A stretch of 64,000 nt of DNA, taken from assembly GCA_036971475.1 (NCBI GenBank), contig JBAIZL010000428.1:554001-618000 (forward strand), written 5' to 3'. Shown here one piece after another: positions 35,470 through 48,169 of this stretch (its first letter is position 1; every line of letters starts with the position of its first letter). Under the pieces are notes generated by a model, which made no database searches, was not told where the DNA came from, and saw only the letters and a list, made by a program, of their open reading frames with translations. The stretch is from Prosapia bicincta (Eukaryota; Arthropoda; Insecta; Hemiptera; Cercopidae). A program made the position numbers and the translations under genes.

Positions 35470-38400
35470 AATTATGTCAAAATCAAAATTGCATAAAGTT
35501 ATGAAGGTAATGAAGGTGGTTTTGATCAAACACGCCTGTCAATATTTTTATTAATATATTGTGAATACTTATGGATATATTTGTTGTTATTTTAATGTGC
35601 TTTTGGCATATGTTTTAGTTAATAATGTGTACATAAGGTTTAGCAGTATCTGTAAATAAGATTTTATAACTGATGAAAAAGTTTATCTTTGTATTGAAAA
35701 TAAGAATAAGATGTTTTTCTTCAGTACTGTTGTTGTCAGAAACGTTATCATGGGCCTTGCATTATCATTTTAATAATAACATAAAATGTTAACTTGAATT
35801 AGCTCTTGGCAATACTTGGGAAAGTTGAACAAAAAAAGGAATTGATTCCAGATAATGTTAGGTTAAACATAAGTAATTGATTATTGATATCACCCCTAAA
35901 TATGGAAGAGTAAATATACAAAAATAATGATAATATAGCATAAAAGACTTGTTAACAATCAAAGATTCTTTGGATAAAAGATAAAAAATATGTGAAAATG
36001 AAAACAGCTTAGTAATTAGACATCGAAATAAAACTTTAAATTAAAATATAAAATGAAGAACTAATAAAAATAGTTCATATTTTCCGTCCTAATTTTATTA
36101 CGTTAATGAATATGAAACTCATTAATATTTAAGAAGAAATTTTGAAAGATAAATTCTGTGTTTATAATGAAATAGCAGAGATATTAGTTTCTATGAATGT
36201 TTTCACCAACTTATCAATTATAGATCTTTATACAATTTTGAAAAGGAAAATGGGATATTTTTATTATTTAAAAAATCTTTGTTTTTATTTAGAAAAATAA
36301 ATCCTTCATCATTTTATGACCATTGCCATTGTATTCAGCTTAGACATTTTTTCACATATGTTATTTGTAATTGGCATAAATACAAATTTGGGTGTTCTGG
36401 GGCAAAACTCAATCATGGTGACTTTTTTTTTAGTATTTAACCCTGGATCTAGCAGTCATATTTTCTAAAACACCATGGTCTTACTATCTATTGTATAGAA
36501 TAATTTTTGAAAAACCATAAAAAAACAAATCTTGAGCATACAACATTTATCATTTTTTTGTTACGAATTAGAGAATAATAAATGAAATAATATGTGACAT
36601 ATTTTATTGAAAATGAATTTTCCCTTTGAGTAAAAATAAATTATAAATCAAATTTTGTTTTTTTGCTTCAATTGTTTGTAGCTCCAGAACCTTGGTATAA
36701 ATATTGAATGTATGAAATGTTCAGATTTACTGGGTCAAAAAGTTATATGTATTTATATATATTGAAGGTTGTTGTCTTAGTCTAAATCAACTTTCAAGGG
36801 CTTACATTTTATGCCCACCCTCCCCAGCTTGGATAAGCCTGAAGAAGTGTAACATTTACAAAAATGTGGGCTTAAACAAAAATTAACACACCAAAGTGCA
36901 CTAGAAGCAATGGAGCACTAAACTGACACACAGAAGGAAAAGTTGGACCTCAAACCCCCTTCCCCCCCTAATATGGAAAAGTGAAAATTTTTAAACTATA
37001 AAAATGTAAAATAAAATGCCATTACCTATGTTCATCCCTGGTTTAATTGTAGTTATTAATTAATAGAATAAGTTTGCAAACCAATATTAATCACTATAAT
37101 CATTAATAAATATGCCCACCCACAATGTATTAATAGCTCTTGTTCTGGTACAAACTGAAATTGGGCAACTGGAATATTCGCATGCCTGATTTTCATGTAC
37201 TAATTGTTGTAAAAAATGTGATTACTGTACTAATAAACCTTAAAATGTAAAATATTTCAGTATACGCTATTGGAAGCTAATTCGTGATTGTATAAAGTCA
37301 CAGAGTAGGCCTATAACTATTTCCCTCAGTTAGGAGCCCCTTATAGGTCCTTCTATAGCTTAGATGTTAAAGCTACCATATTTACTAAATATTTTCCAGG
37401 CGAGAGAGACCCATTCTTCTTTTCCCACCCCAAATATTTCTCTCCAAATATTTTTCTGGATCTGCCACTGACACACAGAGTATAGGAAACTGGAATTACA
37501 GAAGCTTCTAGTTTCAAAGCATTTTGCAAGGAACTAAAATATATTATCGGTAGCTTATGGAGATATAGAAAACAGAAGATGGGATAATTTTGTTTGTGTA
37601 ACAATCACATACATTGAGTAATCAAGCAATGTAGTATCAAAGTAACACCTGACATATTGGCATTTTAGACTGGCTAAACATAGATAATTCAGCCATTACA
37701 CTAACTGTAACAGACTGTTTCAATCCTGTTTCATAACATGAATATATTTGCAAAAAGTATTGGACTATTTTTTTCAATCATTAATGTAATATTCACAGTT
37801 AAAAGTTGAAAGTTACTACTTCAAAAAAAAAATAACAAAAAGTTATTGTTTACCAATATTTTTAATTATTACTTTTTTAATCATTAAAATTTGAATCATT
37901 CCCAAAATGGTTCTTGGATAAGCTCAAGTTTGTGTGTTCATTTTATTGCTCTAAATAATTATTTTCAAATCAAGATTTAGATAGAAGCAATGACTTTAAA
38001 AAATATATATTTTGGTTTATGGATAGGTAAAAATTGACACAATATATCATCAATATATGTCTATTGGGTATTATATTAGTATTTTAAACTCAAACAAAAT
38101 CATTGCTTCAGATTATGGCTAAGTTTGTGGCATTTAAAGTAAATTTATTTAATTTATGACAATTTAATTTAAATTATTTAAATTTATGGCTAGATTGCCA
38201 AACTCATCCCACAATTCAAAGGTTTTTACAATACAGTTTTAATTAACAAATATTTTTAGTTTATTAATATTTAGTCTAATTATAAAACTGTTTAGACTGA
38301 CAATGCCTAATACTGTTAAGTACAGTTCATTATATCTTAATAGATTGAAATAATTCTAGGATAGATGTAAAATTGGCTTTCCTTAAAAAAATTTTTTTTG

Positions 38401-39614
38401 TTGAAAAGATGTTTCATTGACAGAGCTAGCAGGAAATTTTCACAAAGTTTCTGAATGCACAATGGTGGGGGCATTTCCGAATTCACGGGTTAAGTTTCTG
38501 TGGGAAATGGACAAAACTCTCTCTCGCAACACATCTCAGAGGGAGGAGCAAGATAGGTTAGCAAGAGTAAAAATTTTATAAAACTTTTAATAATGTAATT
38601 TCTAAATTTATTAAAAACTGTATATTTTCTTAGTGGCTTTGTCACGTTTAGTTTGTTGTTGCAAAATTTAAAAGTGAACAGGTGTAATTAATATAAAATG
38701 TTTTAACAAAGCCACGTGAGTGTAAGTGATTGTCAAAGTTTTTTTAAATTTAATTTTTTAAATATTTTTGCTTTCAATCAAATCAGTAAATATAAAATAC
38801 CAGAATGCATTAAACCTAGCGTTGTCAGAGAACATTTTTGAAAGATGTAAACTTGAATATTTTATTTATTAAGTGATAAAGAGCAATAAGCAAATTATAA
38901 AATAAATGTAATATTTTGAATATAAAATTGTTTTGAAAATTAAATCTCTTTTATAAACATAAATAAAAATTAAAAGTAACCTGTCTTTGATGGAGCTATT
39001 AAACAAACAGCCAGTTTGCCTGAATTAATAGTTAGATACAATTGTTTAGACATACAATTGACGCGGCGAGTCTCTGTAAGTACAAGGATAAAGGTAATTA
39101 AAGTTTTTTAAATAAGTCAATTCCCAATACGGCCCACTTTACAAAATACCGGAGGGTTACAAGGTCATTCCTGTTTTGTAGTCAAGTTATAAAACTATTA
39201 ATAAAGTGGTGCTTCAGTATACTTTAATGAACTGTTAATTGTTCGAGAACTTTTCAATACAGCTGATAAGAGTTATTGACATAATATAATGGACTTTAGA
39301 AGTTCTGGGCCTTAAAAGGCTCTATCTCTCTGTAGAAAAGAACTTATGCAAAACCGTTACTAGGGAATACTAGGGTATGCTATTGTTCTCCTATTGTCGT
39401 AGATTTGCTTTTTTCTTCCTAATTGGATTATTTAATGGCTTTATTTTTACAAATTTTCATTTAAAAAGAATGCTAAACCTTGTTATAAATAATTGTGGAC
39501 ACTAATATTTTATACATGTCTTTATATTTCTAGCATTTTTTTAAATGAAGTAATTTCTGCTTTAAAAATTATGATAAGTACTGTTAAAAGTTCAACAGTA
39601 AATGGAGAGAAATA
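35470..39614. other. 3' UTR and intergenic stretch
   Basis: No gene seen. The first part is presumably BSDC1-like 3' UTR, but I cannot pick the polyadenylation site with confidence. A possible ribozyme relic lies at 36825-36877. Confidence 0.55.
36825..36877 (+). ncRNA. Possible decayed hammerhead-like relic, family F
   Basis: TAAGC, CTGAAGA, AG, hairpin TGTAA-CAT-TTACA, then AAAAATGTGG and GCTTA. Stem I and stem II pair, and the box fits CUGANGA, but the GAAA is not intact. Weak. Confidence 0.25.
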
Positions 39615-41298
39615 GAGTAAAATCTTGTTATAACAAAACCATCGGGTCTGCAAGAAACATTTTGTAAACTGAAATTTCTTTATATCAAAATGTAATCTAA
39701 TTGTTACTATACAGTATTACAATGGATTATATAATTTCATCCTTACCTTTTAAAACGTAGAAAACAATATTGTTGAAGTAGAATATTAGAAAATATTTGT
39801 TTGTAGATTTGTTCATTAAAATTATTTGTTAAACAGGATCAAAATTTTGAAAAGTAGCAACGGGAACATCTTGTAGAGTAGTTAAGTACCTGTGAGTTGT
39901 ATCTAGACTTTTATTTATTTCTGAAGACGATAGTTTATTTTTAGACGTTTCTTCATCTTCCCTTCTACTGGGGTCTGAATTGAAAATGGTTGACGTAGAA
40001 GTTGACGCTGTTCGCATTACATTTTCCACAATTTTGTTGTCTCTCGGTTTATATCTCACGAGCAAAACGTTATTCACTTAGTCGTCTAATGTTTCAAAAT
40101 TCGTACAACTGTTTGATGCAGAAACAACAGCATTCCAGAAATCAGTTCTTTGATTTTCTTTTACACACCTTCAATTTTAGGATTTTGTCTGGTTAATTTT
40201 TAAATTGTAAAATTTTGTCAGCAATTTACAGTTGTTGAATCTTTTACGAACCACCATATGAAGGTCTAATCATATTACAGGCATTCAAGTATCTTATTGT
40301 CAACATTAAAATGTATATTTAATAGAATTTTGTGAACGAAAAGTGCCCTGTAAGTAACAAAAGGTGATATAATCTCTAGATCGAGTGGGTGTAAGATGGC
40401 ATTACAGTTAGGTGGAAAGAATTCGACACATACTTTTTGCAATTTGCTTGTAATTGTAGGAGCTGAACAATTGGCTACTAAAAAAAATAATTTTTAATTT
40501 TATTTTCCAACTGCTCCAACTATTTGTTTAAAATAGATTTTATCATCCAAGCGCGTTTGTTCCCGCGATAAATACATGGAAGAGAGTTCACGTTTTTAAA
40601 AGAATGAGGTTTTAAAGACTCGTGGCAGTGGATTAATGGCTTCAGTTTTCCTGTTGTTTCCATTATAGCAAAATGCTGTAACACAAAACTGAGATTTTCA
40701 TCCCACCTTTGCACAATTCCATTAATTGCTTCAAACTTTTTGTAGCTAAATAATTTTGCAATTTCCAAAGGTTTTTCTTGAATTAATTGTTTAAAATTGT
40801 AGATGAAGTAGGTGATGCAGTTCCAAAATCTTTAGCTACATCTATACTCTTCCGAGCCGAATCAGTACTTTTTATTCTGTCTGGTTTTTCTTTGATTGTA
40901 AACTGAAGTCTTTTAACCCGTTGTTTCTCTGTTATGAACTGATTTAATAAAGTACAGTAAATTATAGCATATATGGACTTATAACTACTGTGATATGTTC
41001 TCCATACCTCAGTGTACTGGACTACAAGGCATAACATGACACCATACTTTAACTTTTAAACATCACAATTGTTAGCTAGAAACTAATTTTTATCACTTGG
41101 CTGAGAAGAGTTGATGACTTTATGTATTGAGAGTGTAGTTTCAACAACGGAAATACTTTCAAATACGAATTTACTATTATTTTGTATTACAGGTTTTTTT
41201 TATACTTGTATTTATATTTCAGCAAAGAAAACACAACCAAAATTTCTTTATACTGAAAGTTTTGTTATATTGGTATTCATTATAATGGGATTTTACTG
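39615..41298 (-). mobile_element. Tigger/pogo DNA transposon 2, minus strand, decayed
   Basis: 1684 bp between TA dinucleotides. Ends: GAGTAAAATCTTGTTATAAC on the left and, read inward from the right, CAGTAAAATCCCATTATAAT. The transposase order on the minus strand (HTH near the 41 kb end, C-terminus near the 39.8 kb end) agrees with these ends. Confidence 0.8.
39829..41037 (-). pseudogene. Pogo-type transposase 2, internally deleted
   Basis: The N-terminal HTH reads FTIKEKPDRIKSTDSARKSI, then DVAKDFG. Next comes AKLFSYKKFEAINGIVQRWD (CENP-B-like HTH), then GKLKPLIHCHESLKPHSFKN and VNSLPCIYRGNKRAWM from the middle of the DDE domain. The C-terminal piece contains VENVMRTASTS. The segment that should carry the first catalytic NADETG seems to be missing between the last two blocks. 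Confidence 0.75.
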
Positions 41299-41359
41299 TA
41301 TTTTATTTAAAAAATTAATTAATTAATTTTTTTATTACAAAACAATGTTGTATTAGTTA

Positions 41360-42301
41360 CAGTAGAGTCTCAGAAATTCAAGTCCCGATTTTCCGAGCTT
41401 CTGTTAGATTCGAGCCTATTTCTATTTGAGCTTATTTTATCTATTTGTAAGGAAATGAGCTGGCCATTGGCACCCAAGAAATGTTTATAGCCATGAAGAA
41501 AATGAATCGGGTTCAAAAAATATTTATATCAATACCTAGTGCAAAGGAACCGAGTTAGGCTTCCAAGAAATGTTTATATCAATACCTAGTGCAAAGGAAC
41601 CGAGTTAGGCTTCCAAGAAATGTTTATATCAAAACCTAGTGCAAAGGAACCGAGTTAGGCTTCCAAGAAATGTTTATATCAGTACCTAGTGCAAAGGAAC
41701 CGAGTTAGGCTTCCAAGAAATGTTTATATCAATACCTAGTGCAAAGGAACCGAGTTAGGCTTCCAAGAAATGTTTATATCAGTACCTAGTGCAAAGGAAC
41801 TGAGTTAGGCTTCCAAGAAATGTTTATATCAATATGGTATTTTTCTTTCTTCCCATTCTGTTGTATCATTCAGTTCACTAGTGTTCTACATATTGGTGTA
41901 TTACCCAACAACATCAGTTGTATTTGAATGCCCTTATCAGTTATGTTTAGATGTCTGACAGAAGGTCAATGGGCCATAAATATCTTTCTTTATTTATGCT
42001 GTAAGTTTCAAGAGTCAACAAATATCCTTTTGAAAGCAGACATGTCTAGTCTTGTGCTTGACATATTAGAAAATAAACTCCCTTGAAGCAAACAAATCTA
42101 TCAAACAATGGTGGCACTCATAATTAGCTGGACTATTCTTTATTTCCGCTATGAATTAATCGGGATTGTCACAGCATTGATCTGGAGTATGAGGGGTTTT
42201 ACTGTGTTAGGGTTCTACCTTTTCTAATGCACAGGAACTGATTTTCGTGTAATCCGAGGGGGTCTCAGTTCCATTCACCTCGAATTATTGAGACTTTACT
42301 G
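41360..42301. mobile_element. Non-autonomous pogo/Tigger-type element with internal minisatellite
   Basis: 942 bp between TA dinucleotides. Ends CAGTAGAGTCTCAGAAATTC and, inward from the right, CAGTAAAGTCTCAATAATTC. No transposase remnants. Holds a 50-bp tandem repeat. Confidence 0.8.
41522..41834. repeat. 50-bp minisatellite, about 6.3 copies
   Basis: Unit starts CCTAGTGCAAAGGAACCGAG and ends TTTATATCAATA. Copies differ at only a few bases, e.g. CAGTA for CAATA, AAAAC for AATAC, CTGAG for CCGAG. A degenerate unit precedes it at about 41462-41521. Confidence 0.95.
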
Positions 42302-43524
42302 TATTTGGATTTTTTATTTAAAAAATTTTTATTAAAAAATGACCTATATAATAATTAGTTGTTTGATCCTATAAATTTCAATACAATTACATTGCATAAA
42401 TAATGTGATTTGTCTTTTACATCAACAAAGTGTATGAAAACCCTATACTGTTAGAGGTATGAAAGATTTATATTGTTTTAAACTTATAAAATATATTTTG
42501 ATAATTTAAAAACTATTTTTCAGAGCAATATCAAAATATTTGTTTTTCTAATGTCTTACAGCCTTTCCCATTAAGAATTTACACTTTTCCTGATTATTAA
42601 CTATTTGGATATTAAAGGAGAATTGAAAAAAAAACTATGTCATGAAACTAAAATTCATATTTTTTAAACAAGAAAAACTGTAGTTAAAATAACAAACTCT
42701 TTTCTCTGGCTTATTGCATACTGTATTGGTAAGTGGAAAACTATATCTTCCTCTTAAAAACTACTTATTTAACCTAACCTGTCTAACAAAGTGTGTCTTT
42801 TGCTTTTAAAATCAATAAATTACATTTAATTGTAGAATATAGTCATTTTTAATCCATAGACATTTTATCATTTTATCATAAAGTATTTTTTATTTTACAA
42901 ACTGCAATGTTCATAATATTAATGACTGCTTTTTGTATGGTAGATTTGTGAACTAGGGAGTAATTTATTTTAATTTGTATTTGTAATAATTAATAGAATG
43001 AATTTAAGTCTAGTAAAATTTATCATTATAGTTTCAGTATTTATGACATTTCACACAGCGTTTTACCAATTAAAAAAAAAAAAAAAATGTTTGGTAAGAT
43101 TAGCAGCAAATAATTATTTTGTAATAGAAAGCTCCTATAGCTCCAAATAACATTTTAACTTCTAATTCTAGTGTTTTGTAAAAGCACTACTCATGTCATT
43201 ACTTGTGTGTTAGAACTTGTGGTATTGTGACATATGTTAATGAAACAGATGTTGTTTGTAACTGGATTTAATCTTATTGTTACTAAAAGTTAACTAAATA
43301 CAAAAGTTGTTAAATGGTAAATGTTTGTTGCAGTTACATACTTATAATTAATTTTATAGTTTAAATGAAAATTTTGGTATTTCTATCATAAAAAACGTAT
43401 TTCTCAACACATTTATACCAAACCTAATAAAATAAAAAAATTCAATGAAATACTTTTAAAAAAATGTTAACAAAATTATCAAAAATACTCATTTGTTTTA
43501 TATTCCCAATGGCGTAATCATTGT
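42302..43524. other. Intergenic, nothing recognised
   Basis: AT-rich, with a poly-A run near 43071-43087. No gene or transposon end seen. Confidence 0.55.
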
Positions 43525-44200
43525 ACGAGGCATATCTGGAAAGAAAGTGTACCAAATTTTTGTAGTTTATAATAATTTTATTTAACCAAAAAAGTTATGT
43601 GGTTAACTTAGTACATATGCAAGCTATTTTTGACATAGTCGCCATTCCTCAGTGCAAGTGTTGCCTCATATCAACTTTTTGTTGCCTTCCTTGAAATAGT
43701 TCCCGCCAACCCTTTCGTCCACTTCTCCACCTCTTCATCAGTTGAAAACCTTTTTCCACTCATGTGCAGTTCCAGGAAGGTAAAGAGATAATAATCTGAA
43801 GGGGCTAGGTAAGGAGGATTGTGAAAGATGGTTCAGGACATCGCATTTAAACGAGGTGAGCAGTTTCTTCATGGCGTTGGCTCTGTGCATTCTAACATTG
43901 TCGTTGGAGTAGGCAGACTCCTTTTGTCAGCATGCTTCTCCTCTTGTTCTGAATCACCATCTGCAATTTTTCTAGAGTCTCAATAATATCTTGCAGAGAT
44001 GCTGGTCTCTGTTGCAAAGTAGCGTATATTGAATTAAAATTATACCTTGACCGTTCCAAAACACGGATGCCATAATTTTCTTGGCTGAAATTGTGGTTTT
44101 GAACTTATTAACAGGGGATAAAGAGGTGTAATGCCAAAGTTGAGAAGGCTTTTGGGTGTCAGGCGTATAGCGTGCAACTCAAACTTCATCTCCAGTTACG
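43525..44200 (-). mobile_element. Mariner fragment 3, minus strand
   Basis: One end, CGAGGCATATCTGGAAAGAA, follows TA at about 43523 and resembles the ends of CGAGGG-type mariners. On the minus strand it reads VITGDEV, KKIMASVFWNGQGI and AIQNKRRSMLTKG-like blocks, with GRKGWRELFQGR near its tail. The other half, with the HTH, is absent, so the copy is truncated at its 5' side. Stops are present. Confidence 0.72.
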
Positions 44201-46224
44201 ATTATAACTTGTTGTTATTTACAATATTATTTTAATAAAACTGAAATGTAAAATTGTTTCTAATGCACGAGTAATGCCCAGGTATTCTGTCATTTCCACT
44301 TAATGTGTACTCCAGATAACTGAAGCTCTAATTGTCTTTATATCTAAATGAAACTATCTTTAAGGTAGTTCTTTTAATACTTTTAAAAACTATGAAATTG
44401 GCACCAACATTTTCCATATATCTAATAATTTTATTAGTAAAGCTTATATTTTTCAAAAATTATTTGATACAAAATATTACATAACATTTTTTTTCTATAG
44501 ATTTTAACTTTTTTTTTAAAGAAGGCATTATTTTTACTATGCTGATTAAGTTGAGATGAATTTGATAAACAATAATTGTATTTTATAAATAAATTTAAAA
44601 AGTCAAACATTGCTGTGTTAAGTAAGTAAGATTTGACTGTAGTTTTAGAAAAATAAAAATATTTGTTGCTATTTAATTCTTTTTGTTCTGATAATGGTTT
44701 TGTAAATTTTATTGTGTTTTTAAAATTTAATTTCTAGATAGTAAATATTTTGCTAATTATCAAAATATTAAACCCAAGAACAATAATAAAAAATAAAGTA
44801 AAATTTAATTATTTTTCTACATTTTTTTGTTCAATAACCAGGAATAATAGTTCAATTTGCTTGGGCTATGATTTTTCTATATATTCAAAATTGTAATATT
44901 TATGATAATTTCACTATTCTTAACTTAGTTGACCTGTAGAAATATTTTGTGATCTAACACATTAGAAAGTAAGTGAAACAAAGAAACTGTTACACTGGGA
45001 ATAGAAGATTCTATAGAACCTGAAAATGAAAAGGTAGCTTATAGAGATAATGTTATTTATGATAGTGATACACTAAAATAACCATGTACATTTTTGAGAT
45101 GCATAATTCTTATAATACTGATATGTCTTAAAATAATGAAAATTATATTTATTCATAAAGTGATATTTTGGATTGTTCCTGAGACTATACTGGTTCCTCT
45201 ATATTTATAAAAACATTAGAAAACAAAATGCTTATAGTGCCTCTAAAAAAAAGATTTTAACCGTATAATGTATATACTTTTTCCTAAGGACAAAATTATA
45301 TACCAAAATCATAGCATTTTGATAGGGAATAAAATTAAAGAATTAAAGACATAAATAATCAGTACATTTGCAGAGTAATAAAAGGCCCACTGTCTCTCAC
45401 TATACCATATCAACTGGTTTTCTTGGAATTATTGCAGGCAGTAAAAATATATATTTCAATCATTACTTTCTGTGCTTCTGCATAGAGATTGTGAGTGAAT
45501 GAACATGCTTATAATTTTGAACAATGTTAGTAAAAAAATTTCAGTCTAGGAATATTTTTGAGATAATTTTATACAAAAAATAAAGAACATTAGTAAGTAT
45601 ACTTTCAAGAACGTAGAGCCTAGTAAAACCTGGTTTATTTATTATTTTAAATAAAATGTGTGTACAATGTATAGGGTCTGCATTTAATATGAAGGAAAAT
45701 TTGTGAAATGCATCATTGTTTTAACCTGTGTTACATTATAAATTGCAACAGTAATTACAGAGTAGTAATTGCTACTCTGCTTCTTTTGTGTTTGGTACTG
45801 TACATTGTAATAACACACGCATCTTTCCATATAACTGCTAATGTGTTTTTAAGACTTTCAGAAAACGTGTTCCTTTTCGATGGCTTTTAGACTTTAAGGC
45901 TTAGCAGTTCTTTTAGCCAAATTTCTTTCTGTAATATAACAGTCAATTTTAAAATGCTTTTTGGCAAAGTTTTGACTCTTATAAACTCAGTCTTTGTAAA
46001 TGTGAATGAGCTACAAGGTTGTTTTCATGTAGCAACCTCAACCAACATTTTTTTAGTCTGAGTTGTTTTTATTAAGTCAAATTTTTAAATAGTAAGCTAC
46101 TTTTCAGAGTATGGCAAAACGATGTAAATTTATCCTTCGCTATAGTGAAACACTATAAAAATTCTAAGGCCAAAATTAGTAGATTTATTTTTATTATTAC
46201 TCTGGAGCTTACAACTGAATAATA
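44201..46224. other. Intergenic, nothing recognised
   Basis: AT-rich, without recognisable coding, RNA or repeat features. Confidence 0.55.
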
Positions 46225-48169
46225 GAGTAGTCCCTCATTATAAGCGGGTTTGCTATTCGTGGTTGGTGAAGTTACGGGATATTTCGCTAATATGCATTCT
46301 ATTAAAAAAAAGACAAGAGAGACAATATAGTTACTGTGTATGTTGTAGAATAATGTGTTATCGTCTAATTTATTTTGTATAGTACTGTAGTTATTTATCA
46401 CAAAGAAATCTGATTATTCTCCAAATATCCATTATACTGTACACTAGTAGGGCTACTACTTAAAAGATAGGCATGCCTTATTTGTATCAAGTGGTTTTAT
46501 CGTCACTGACAAACAACAATGATTCAATCTGGCATCCCCATCCAACCCCATACATAAGTTTAGCTCCACTTCTGTTTACTTGTGCTAATTCAATAGTTTT
46601 CAAAATCAAATCATTGATAATCGTGTCAGGTGGTTGTAACTAACTTGAATTTTGTTATACCCATCAGTTACCAATCCAGTGTCGCATTCGCTTTTTGTGT
46701 CTAGTTTTGTAAAGGTCACTTTTACTTGTGGAATTGTTTAGTGGATTTATTTTGTTTAGTTTTATCTTTTCCCTTAAATTGTTAATCCAAGCCATGATGT
46801 CATCAAATTTAATAGAGACAAAAAAAGGTAAACAAACATTATCCCGTTTTAGATAAATCAAAATCTGGTAAAAGCATAGCATCTGTTGTAATGCATTTTA
46901 GCGTTAACAAGTCAACTGTGCATTACATAAAGAAACATGAGAAAATATAAAGAAGAGTGTTAGAGAAAAGACTTGTCAATCGTCGAAAGTTACCTTTGTG
47001 TGTAAACACGAAAAAATGGATATAATCGAAAAAAAGAATGCTCTGAGTTAAATTTTTAGTTGTAAAAAAGCTAGGCATTTGTATGAACATTTTGTTTAAA
47101 ATGGTAGTGAATGTACTGACAGTAAACCATTTCCAGCAAGTAAAGGCGTTTTTGACAAGTTCAAGATAAGGTTTTCTTGTCACAATGTGAAAATTGCCGA
47201 TGAATCAGCATCAGTGGACCACAAAGTCACCAATTCATTTACAATAGATTTTAAAAAATTTATTTCGGAGAAAGGGCGCATAGTCAATTAAGTTTTTAAT
47301 GCAGATGAGACTACATTGTTTCGGAAAGAATGGCTTCATGACCTTTCTTATTTAAGGAGGAGAAATCTCCTCAGGTTTTAAGGCTGCAAAGGATCGTTTG
47401 ACTGTTCTACTATGCTGTAGAGCAAGCGGACTGAAATTGTCTCAATAGCACATGGAATTAACAGTGAAGAATTTTAAGACATTAACAATGAAGATGTCAA
47501 CAATCTTTTGAAAAGTGGCACTAAGATTTGACAGAAGAAGAGCTGGAGGAACAAATTACTGGACTTGTGCCCATTTGGATAATGAAGATGAAGATATTGT
47601 TAAAAATTTATAGCCAAAGTTGACATTAAAATATGTTGATGAAATGTATGTTTAGGGATACAGTTAGCTGTAGCCGTTACTGAAATTGATCTCTCTTTAA
47701 AATGGGAATAAAAATTTAACCGAGAGCTGGAAAAAGCACTATCTGCCATGCCATACAAAAAAGTGTGTAAAGAATTAGAAAAAAAATCAACAAAATAAAT
47801 AACCAGTTTTATTAAAAATCAAATTAACAGTGTTTAAAAGATTATTTGTCTGAAATAAAGCCTTTAAAAATATAGTGGATATTGGTTAACAATAAAGAAT
47901 ACATTTGTCTGTGTGGGTAAGCATGCATATTAGAATTTTTGTATTTTCAGATTGAAGAAAATCGTAGATAAATAATGAAAATAAGTATGTAATTATGCAT
48001 TATGTAAATATACCATACTGCATTATAAGTGTACAGTATATCTATATTTAATGTTAAAATTTTTTATATAGAACGTAACTCTCCTATACAGTTGGTTTTA
48101 GTATTTGCAGTTTCACTACTCGCGGTAAGTTCGAGGAATGTAATCCTCGAGAATAGTGAGCGATCACTG
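46225..48169 (+). mobile_element. Tigger/pogo DNA transposon 3, decayed
   Basis: 1945 bp between TA dinucleotides. Left end GAGTAGTCCCTCATTATAAG; right end read inward CAGTGATCGCTCACTATTCT. Ends are more diverged from each other than in Tigger 1, but the transposase between them agrees. Confidence 0.72.
46790..47800 (+). pseudogene. Tigger-type transposase 3, many stops
   Basis: HTH remnants SVNKSTVHYIKKHEK lie near 46905. Then ADESASVDHKVTNSF near 47200, FISEKGRI, FNADETTLFRKEW near 47298 (first catalytic Asp), and FKAAKDRLTVLLCCRASGLK near 47378. Later parts contain EDEDIVKNL. Frames shift repeatedly. Confidence 0.75.

Noticed and set aside
38400..38580. Patch with GGGGGCATTTCCGAATTCACG-like, GC-richer sequence
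   Set aside because: Checked as an exon or transposon end; no consistent frame, splice sites or inverted partner found.
41522..41834. Regular 50-bp repeats considered as a CRISPR-like array
   Set aside because: The whole unit repeats with no unique spacers, and the DNA is from an animal; it is a minisatellite.
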